From JBCCQH01 sp039024435 (GTDB lineage: Bacteria; Bacteroidota; Bacteroidia; J057; JADKCL01), in assembly GCA_039024435.1 (NCBI GenBank), contig JBCCQH010000001.1, positions 186,001-250,000 on the forward strand: a stretch of DNA of 64,000 nucleotides, in the 5' to 3' direction. Below are positions 59,500-64,000 of this stretch, piece after piece (positions within the stretch are counted from its first letter, which is position 1; every line of letters starts with the position of its first letter). The position numbers and the translations under genes are program-made. The notes beneath the pieces are model-generated. The model saw only the letters and a list, made by a program, of their open reading frames with translations, was not told the DNA's origin and searched no databases.

Positions 59500-60048
59500 A
59501 TGGAAAAGAAGAAGCCGGAAACGGTGTTCAAAAGTCTCCGCTTGTACGCCCGGCTTTTTCGGGCAGAAGACTTGCCTCAGATGTTGCGGCTGAACGGCAA
59601 CCACAAAGTGATGGAGTGGATCGGTCCCGTCCAGACCGAAGCCGATGCCCAGGCGTACCTGGAGCGGATCCTCGCCTACTATCCCGGCGATCCGGGCTAC
59701 GGCGCTTTTTCCTTGCACCTGCGCAAGTCCGGTGAGTTTGTGGGCATGGTCATGCTGAAAAACCTGGACCAGACCCCGGAAAAGGAAGTTGGCTACCGCT
59801 TGCTTCCGAACTTTTGGGGCCGGGGCTTCGCCACCGAAATTTCGCGGGCGGCCTTGGAGTATGCGTTTTGGGAAAATGAGCTGGACCAGGTAGCGGCCGT
59901 CACCCGCCCGGACAACTTCCGTTCCATCAACGTCATCGAAAAGCTCGGCATGCGTTACAAGCGCCGGGCCCATTTTTACAAAACCGACGTGAAATACTAC
60001 GTGCTGACCCGCGACGAGTGGGAGCGTGGGGTGGATCTTGGGCGGTGA
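59500..60048 (+). CDS. GNAT family acetyltransferase (RimJ/RimL-like)
   Basis: The 182-residue protein has a RimJ/RimL-type GNAT fold: RLYARLFRAEDLPQMLRLNG, FVGMVMLKNL, a strand EVGYRLLPNFWGRGFATEIS (acetyl-CoA loop, residues about 95-113) and ENELDQVAAVTRPDNFRSINVIEKLGM. The acceptor (protein N-terminus, small molecule or antibiotic) is not readable. It stands at the edge of a low-GC stretch. Confidence 0.92.
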   Translation: MEKKKPETVFKSLRLYARLFRAEDLPQMLRLNGNHKVMEWIGPVQTEADAQAYLERILAYYPGDPGYGAFSLHLRKSGEFVGMVMLKNLDQTPEKEVGYRLLPNFWGRGFATEISRAALEYAFWENELDQVAAVTRPDNFRSINVIEKLGMRYKRRAHFYKTDVKYYVLTRDEWERGVDLGR

Positions 60049-60458
60049 AACATGGGGACTACCGATTGATGCCTGCACCAGCAAAAACACAGAACCTGAA
60101 CTCTAAAGCAAGCTTTTTTTGAAGTAAATGCTTCCGGGGAAAATTTCCCCAATCACTTTGAAACTGCCCCAGAGAATTTTGTTTCTCAATCGAAAAACCC
60201 GCCAACTGCACAAAAGTCAATCCCTTTTTCGGATGGATCTCCACTGGGAATTCGTCGCCTGTCCTAGTGTATTTTTCCCAGCAAGAAGTGACAATGCAAT
60301 ACTGCCAATTCTGGCCATCAATGCAGAAGGGACTACTGAACCCTTTTCGAAAAATGTGGTCACCGAGTGAATATCCTTGCTGGTTCAAGAAAATACGTTT
60401 TGCGGTAGAATGGAATGCAACGCGCCGGGCACTAGGTATATTTTGCCTGGTTGTCCGT
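60049..60458. other. Low-GC region without a supportable gene
   Basis: This 410-bp stretch (about 43 percent GC where sampled) contains only overlapping frames on both strands that lack family traits. The longest runs on the minus strand, 60059-60529, and overlaps the 3' end of the YhcG-like gene. It may be the remains of a transferred segment. Confidence 0.45.
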
Positions 60459-61118
60459 TCAATGATCGGATTTTTCAACTGAGACCCGCTCATTGGCAAG
60501 CTCGATTGCCTTTTGCAGCTTTTGCTCAAGGATTTCCCTTGGAGGTAAAGAGGTCAGGTATTCTGCCACTCGGATCCTCCCGTTGTCCAGTTGGAGCAAC
60601 TCGATCTTCTCTTTCGATTTCTCGACAATCAATTTTCCCGGCTTCTTTGAGATGGCGGTTCGTTCGAAAAGCATCGATTGGATCTTACCGGAAAGAACTC
60701 TTGTGTTCCAGCCTTCTCGTAAACAAAGGATGGTATAGAATTCACGTTTCAAGGGTTCTTTGATATAGATCAATGATCGGAAATGTGTCCAACTCAATTG
60801 TCTACTCAATGCGTAGACAATTTGAAAGTCAGGAAAAGTCTCCGCGATGCGTAGACAATGAAAAAGGTTTGCTTTGGAATATCCTTTCCCAAATTCAACG
60901 ACCAGTTTCTTACTGAGTTGTGCGATGATCCGTTGACCATACGCTGCACGTTCTCCTTCAAGAACAAACTTGTGGATCAATTCTCCAATCTTCCAGTTCA
61001 TCAAAACCAAGTTGGAGTTAACTGCTTTGACGGTTGCAGTTCTGGTATCAATGATTATTGTTCTTACCTCAGCGAACAACCCATCCTCATTAGAAGGGAC
61101 CAGTTTCGATTTTTCCAC
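60459..61118 (-). CDS. YhcG/DUF1016 protein lacking its PDDEXK nuclease domain
   Basis: The 219-residue product starts at a GTG. Residues 1-160 are the DUF1016 N-terminal domain (NSNLVLMNWKIGELIHKFV, YGQRIIAQLSKKL, LSWTHFRSLIYIKEPLKREF, ISKKPGKLI). At about residue 165 it jumps straight to the family's C-terminal tail (KSKEKIELLQLDNGRIRVAE, LTSLPPREILEQKLQKAIEL). The middle 150-170 residues that carry the PDDEXK nuclease (the YIDLLFYHR and AIELK regions) are missing without a frameshift. Normal members have about 340-380 residues. GC is near 40 percent. It may be a decayed gene or a regulatory paralogue without nuclease. Confidence 0.85.
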   Translation of the reverse strand: MEKSKLVPSNEDGLFAEVRTIIIDTRTATVKAVNSNLVLMNWKIGELIHKFVLEGERAAYGQRIIAQLSKKLVVEFGKGYSKANLFHCLRIAETFPDFQIVYALSRQLSWTHFRSLIYIKEPLKREFYTILCLREGWNTRVLSGKIQSMLFERTAISKKPGKLIVEKSKEKIELLQLDNGRIRVAEYLTSLPPREILEQKLQKAIELANERVSVEKSDH

Positions 61119-61131
61119 GATTTAAAGGGAG

Positions 61132-61139
61132 CAAAATTA
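61132..61139 (-). promoter_or_regulatory. -7 element of the YhcG-like gene
   Basis: Minus-strand TAATTTTG, perfect TAnnTTTG, 13 bases before the GTG at 61118. Confidence 0.5.
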
Positions 61140-61424
61140 GAATTGGCTGATATCGGGGATTCATGCTTACGTACAATAACTTCTTGGAATTCTCTACCAA
61201 AGTGTTGCGCAATCACCCTCAAAGGGTACTGATGGGAACGTCACAAGGTGGTGGTTTAGCGATGGTGGTAAATAAGATGCGGATCAATGCAGCGGCTAAA
61301 GTGACAAATAAGGATCTCATGTACTTTTAAAAATTATCCAGTTTGAAAATTAAGGTGAAATAATCCTGAGCCCAATGTCCCTTCTTGCGCAAGCAAGTTA
61401 GATTTTTCACAGTACGCATATATT

Positions 61425-61588
61425 AGAGGCTGTTTAAAATTGGTTTGTGAAATTTGCTAGTGCAGATTTTTTTGTCCGTCGAAGCTCATTTTGGAGTCCA
61501 TAGCCAAAGCTATGGGCGAGAAAATAACTGAAGAGGGGCGGAAAAAGATGCCATAGCAAAATCGCAGAATTAAATTTAAACAGCCTCT
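61425..61588 (+). repeat. Palindromic dispersed element, copy D (164 bp, best preserved)
   Basis: Two 80-base arms flank a CAAA loop. The outer 14 bases, AGAGGCTGTTTAAA and TTTAAACAGCCTCT, are perfect inverted copies, and the inner CCATAGC/GCTATGG pair closes the hairpin. Arm-to-arm identity is about 66 percent by hand alignment. No clear target-site duplication is visible. Same length as copy A at 751-914. Confidence 0.88.
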
Positions 61589-61739
61589 TAGGGATAGATG
61601 AGAAATTATGTGCTGTGTGTCTCCAAGATTGATCCGTGGGAGGAAAGTGTTCATTGGTAAGTAGGGGCTCCCCCCGAAAATCCCGCTGCGATTTTGCGCG
61701 GCATTTGCCCCCCAAGGAAAAATTGACGTACTTTTTGCC

Positions 61740-62813
61740 ATGGCAATCCTGATCGGCTTTTTTCTGTTGTCCATCGTATTTTCCTTTCTGTGTTCGGTGT
61801 GGGAGGCGGTTTTGCTCAGCATTACGCCTTCATTCATCAAGCGCAAACAACAAGAAGGGGACAAGACCGGCGACTTGCTGGCCGGGCTCAAAAAAGACAT
61901 TGACAAGCCACTCTCGGCGATCCTGACCTTGAACACCATCGCCCACACGGTAGGGGCCATCGGGGTGGGCGCCCAAGCCGGGGAGTTGTTTGGCACCCAG
62001 GGTTTCAAGCTGCTCGGATTCACGCTCTCCTACGAGTCGATCATCGCTACCCTGATGACCTTGGCGATTCTGTTTCTCTCGGAAATCATTCCCAAGACCA
62101 TCGGGGCGAACAATTGGCAGAACCTGGCCGGATTTACCGGGCGCAGTTTGAAACTGTTGCTATTTGTATTGGGCCCATTTGTCTGGGTTAGCAACCTCAT
62201 CACGAAGACCCTCAAAAAAGACAAAAAGAAAAGCGTCTTCAGCAAGCAGGACTTTGCCGCAATGACCGAACTGGTGGGAGAAACCGGAGCCATCCGGGAG
62301 GAAGATTATCGCCTGATCAAGAACCTGTTGCAGTTCGATGAATTGACCGCGCGCGACGTGATGACGCCGCGGACCGTCATGGTGATGGCCGAAGAAACCC
62401 AAACCCTTCGCGCTTACTATGCCGCCGGTCAGCCCTTTCGCTTTTCCCGGATTCCGCTGTACAAAGAAAGCCGGGACGCGGTCACCGGGCTGCTGCTGAA
62501 AGACGAGCTCCTGCAAGGCATTGTGGAAGGCAAAGGCGATCAACCGCTCAATTCGATTCAGCGGGAAGTGCCCATGGTCCAGGACGATACGCCTCTGCGC
62601 AAGGTATTCCGGCAACTCAACGAAAAACGGGAACACCTGGCGGTGGTGCTCGACCAGTACGGCGGAGTGGAAGGCCTCGTGACCTTGGAGGACGTGATCG
62701 AAACCCTGTTTGGGCTGGAGATCATGGACGAAACCGATGCCGTCGGCGATTTGCAGCAGTACGCCCGCAAGCGCTGGGAAGACCGCGCCCGGAAATTGGG
62801 GCTGATCGAATAG
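61740..62813 (+). CDS. CNNM/CorC family transporter (DUF21 plus CBS pair)
   Basis: The 357-residue protein has the DUF21 membrane domain (about 1-190, four segments, with FLCSVWEAVLLSITPSFIKR and ILFLSEIIPKTIGANNW) followed by a CBS pair (about 205-330, ARDVMTPRTVMVMAEETQTL, LAVVLDQYGGVEGLVTLED). It ends without the usual CorC_HlyC domain. CNNM/CorC proteins export magnesium (or other divalent ions) and were once called haemolysins. The ATG at 61740 follows TACTTTTTG by two bases, close to the leaderless pattern. Confidence 0.9.
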   Translation: MAILIGFFLLSIVFSFLCSVWEAVLLSITPSFIKRKQQEGDKTGDLLAGLKKDIDKPLSAILTLNTIAHTVGAIGVGAQAGELFGTQGFKLLGFTLSYESIIATLMTLAILFLSEIIPKTIGANNWQNLAGFTGRSLKLLLFVLGPFVWVSNLITKTLKKDKKKSVFSKQDFAAMTELVGETGAIREEDYRLIKNLLQFDELTARDVMTPRTVMVMAEETQTLRAYYAAGQPFRFSRIPLYKESRDAVTGLLLKDELLQGIVEGKGDQPLNSIQREVPMVQDDTPLRKVFRQLNEKREHLAVVLDQYGGVEGLVTLEDVIETLFGLEIMDETDAVGDLQQYARKRWEDRARKLGLIE

Positions 62814-62885
62814 CAGGACGACGTGGAAACGTTCGCTTATTCAGTCGAAAGCTCGTAAATTGAGCAAGAATCAGAAGCTACCGCT

Positions 62886-63296
62886 ATGGGCAACCAATCA
62901 TTGAGCCTGCATTTCAAAACCGAAAAAGTCTACGAAGGCTTCGCCCAAATGGAGGGGGTCATGACCACCACCGAGCAGGGACTGCGGATGGAATACGTGA
63001 TCAAAGACAATTTCATCGGCGTGTTGAAAGGGAACAAAAAGTCGATTTTGATTCCTTACGGGGCGATTGCCGAAGTTGATTACAAGCGCAATTTATTTGT
63101 GTCGCGGTTTCGCATTTCGGTCAATGACATGGAAGTGTTGGGCAAATTTCCCGGTGCGAAAAACGGGCGTTTGTCCCTGAAAGTGATGCGCCGCAACAAG
63201 GATATGGCGCTGCGGATGCAGGAACACTTGCGCTGGCGGCTCGGCTACGTGACGATCGAGCGGGGGAGCGACGTGGATCCATTCTTGGGGCCGTGA
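62886..63296 (+). CDS. Hypothetical protein with PH-like fold features
   Basis: The 136-residue protein is made mostly of beta-strand patterns: MTTTEQGLRMEYVIKDNFIG, KKSILIPYGAIAEVDYKRNL, RISVNDMEVLGKFPGAKN, with a C-terminal amphipathic helix (RNKDMALRMQEHLRWRLG). This strand-plus-final-helix order resembles a bacterial PH domain, but no family was recognised. It stands 72 bp after the CNNM gene and 73 bp before the next gene on the same strand. Confidence 0.65.
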   Translation: MGNQSLSLHFKTEKVYEGFAQMEGVMTTTEQGLRMEYVIKDNFIGVLKGNKKSILIPYGAIAEVDYKRNLFVSRFRISVNDMEVLGKFPGAKNGRLSLKVMRRNKDMALRMQEHLRWRLGYVTIERGSDVDPFLGP

Positions 63297-63369
63297 GTCG
63301 GCAACGCTTTGGTTTTGAAGGGAAATAGTTTATACCAATCATTGACCCTGCAATCTTTTTTGTACAAAT

Positions 63370-63942
63370 ATGTTACCCATGGGCAAGACCGCAATTCATC
63401 ATCCTCCCGTTCCCGAAGCGACTCCGGAAGCGCCGACGCCGGCCACGGTCAGGGTGGACGCTTTCCCGGGAGCAAAACGCCAGGAAAAGTATCAGCGCCT
63501 CGCCCAAACCAGTGCCCCGGTCCAGCGCATGAGCCGGCGGCAACTGCTTGCCGACCAAAAGGCCGTCTTGCAGCCCCGCGCCAAGTTGCAGCAGATGCAC
63601 CAACAGATGCAGAATTTAGATCGTACAGCGCGGGGATTTCGGGGCCAATCGGGACCGGCAACGGACGCCGACATTGCCACCCACGATGGGCTTATGGAAT
63701 CCGGGCAGCACCACGCGGTGCGTCAGGTGACGTATTCGCAGTTGGCCGGGGACTTGGAACAAAAAAGCTCCTCGATCCAGGGCTACCACGCGCGCGATAC
63801 GAAGAAGCTGAGTGACCTCATGGCAAAGGAAGAGAGTGGCAAGGGGGGCAAGAAAAAAGGCGGCGGTGGCGGCGGAAAGTCCAGCAAGGGCAAAAAAGCG
63901 AAGGACGATTCATCGGAAAGCGACGCAATTGCCCAATTGTAA
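63370..63942 (+). CDS. Low-complexity hypothetical protein with Gly/Lys-rich tail
   Basis: The 190-residue protein begins MLPMGKTAIHHPP (an ATG at 63379 is equally possible), passes a Pro/Ala/Thr-rich segment, a Gln/Met-rich helical part (RAKLQQMHQQMQNLDRTARG) and ends in a disordered tail rich in Gly, Lys and Ser (about 155-185), closing DDSSESDAIAQL. No signal peptide or catalytic motif is present. It could be a scaffold or surface-associated protein; no function is proposed. Confidence 0.6.
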   Translation: MLPMGKTAIHHPPVPEATPEAPTPATVRVDAFPGAKRQEKYQRLAQTSAPVQRMSRRQLLADQKAVLQPRAKLQQMHQQMQNLDRTARGFRGQSGPATDADIATHDGLMESGQHHAVRQVTYSQLAGDLEQKSSSIQGYHARDTKKLSDLMAKEESGKGGKKKGGGGGGKSSKGKKAKDDSSESDAIAQL

Positions 63943-64000
63943 CGTTTACGGACTGATTTTAACCGGACAAGTTGCCGCGATTCTGCGGTCGGGCAATTGA

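Larger units (their letters stand above)
61119..61739. other. Intergenic region with promoter and palindromic element copy D
   Basis: This 621-bp low-GC spacer between divergent genes contains the -7 box of the YhcG-like gene (61132-61139) and the complete 164-bp palindromic element. A possible 33-codon hydrophobic frame (minus, 61218-61319) has no support. TACTTTTTG sits just before the CNNM gene start. Confidence 0.55.

Noticed and set aside
60059..60529. 156-codon minus-strand frame
   Set aside because: No family resemblance, overlaps the YhcG-like 3' end and lies in a low-GC stretch where long frames arise by chance; noted as non-coding.
61218..61319. 33-codon hydrophobic minus-strand frame (MRSLFVTLAAALIRI...)
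   Set aside because: Too short and without promoter spacing or homology evidence; hydrophobic runs of this size are common by chance.
1..64000. tRNA, rRNA and rho-independent riboswitch candidates
   Set aside because: No cloverleaf-like or rRNA sequence could be read in any gap; a computational scan with tRNAscan-SE and Infernal would be decisive.

Overview
The window reads as a chromosomal segment of a Bacteroidota bacterium, most likely a Saprospiria/Lewinella-like marine heterotroph (inference). Supporting signs are a DUF4270 lipoprotein beside a short GlgA-like protein and panC, a type IX secretion C-terminal sorting domain, PorT-like and DUF3078 barrel proteins, LytTR/TPR-histidine kinase signalling, single-chain glycyl-tRNA synthetase, Bacteroidota-type -7 promoter elements (TAnnTTTG) with few visible Shine-Dalgarno sequences, and high GC in core genes. 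No rRNA, tRNA, insertion sequence, CRISPR array or phage block was found.

Layout. 1-4.7 kb: end of an unidentified gene, a DUF4199 membrane protein, and an MBOAT/SGNH pair for polysaccharide O-acylation. 4.8-7.6 kb: Lrp regulator, glyS and a thioesterase. 7.6-15.6 kb: a GH3-beta-lactamase fusion lipoprotein, ChaN-like protein, ATP-grasp enzyme, Ig-like lipoprotein, exonuclease, SlyD-type isomerase and CoA-type Nudix hydrolase. 15.9-17.5 kb: a low-GC two-gene cassette of unknown function. 17.9-25.2 kb: M14 carboxypeptidase and DUF6263 lipoprotein, dusB, a TonB-C-like two-module protein, AMP nucleosidase and a UDG-family protein. 25.3-31.9 kb: the glmS/DUF4270/GlgA-like operon divergent from panC-panD-flippase. 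32-38 kb: a PhyH-like/GNAT-like pair, ansA with a PorT-like barrel, an SDR and a YdeI-family protein. 38.5-48 kb: a signalling block of six regulatory genes around a DUF3078 protein. 48.2-55.1 kb: a long minus-strand run (TlpA-like, YqeY, CvpA, pabA/trpG-type, alpha/beta hydrolase, CBS, thiE, BamA-like, nadK) with several overlaps. 55.3-64 kb: DUF2914 lipoprotein, T9SS protein, Tat-type asparaginase-family lipoprotein, GNAT, a low-GC stretch with a YhcG lacking its nuclease domain, a CNNM/CorC transporter and two small uncharacterised proteins.

The most unusual features are: (i) a family of dispersed palindromic elements, two of them exactly 164 bp and built as two 80-base arms around a 4-base loop, plus a 190-bp version and single-arm remnants; (ii) at least five genes in which a perfect -7 box ends exactly 4 bases before the start codon, which predicts leaderless mRNAs; (iii) the low-GC cassette at 15940-17510, whose second product carries His and Cys segments arranged like a permuted papain fold; (iv) a YhcG/DUF1016 protein that has lost its PDDEXK domain in frame; (v) a GH3 domain without its catalytic motifs fused to an apparently intact serine hydrolase domain; and (vi) a PhyH-like oxygenase with Thr at the metal-binding carboxylate position. 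No complete, recognisable new defence or biosynthetic system could be demonstrated; the 15940-17510 cassette is the best candidate for something undescribed.
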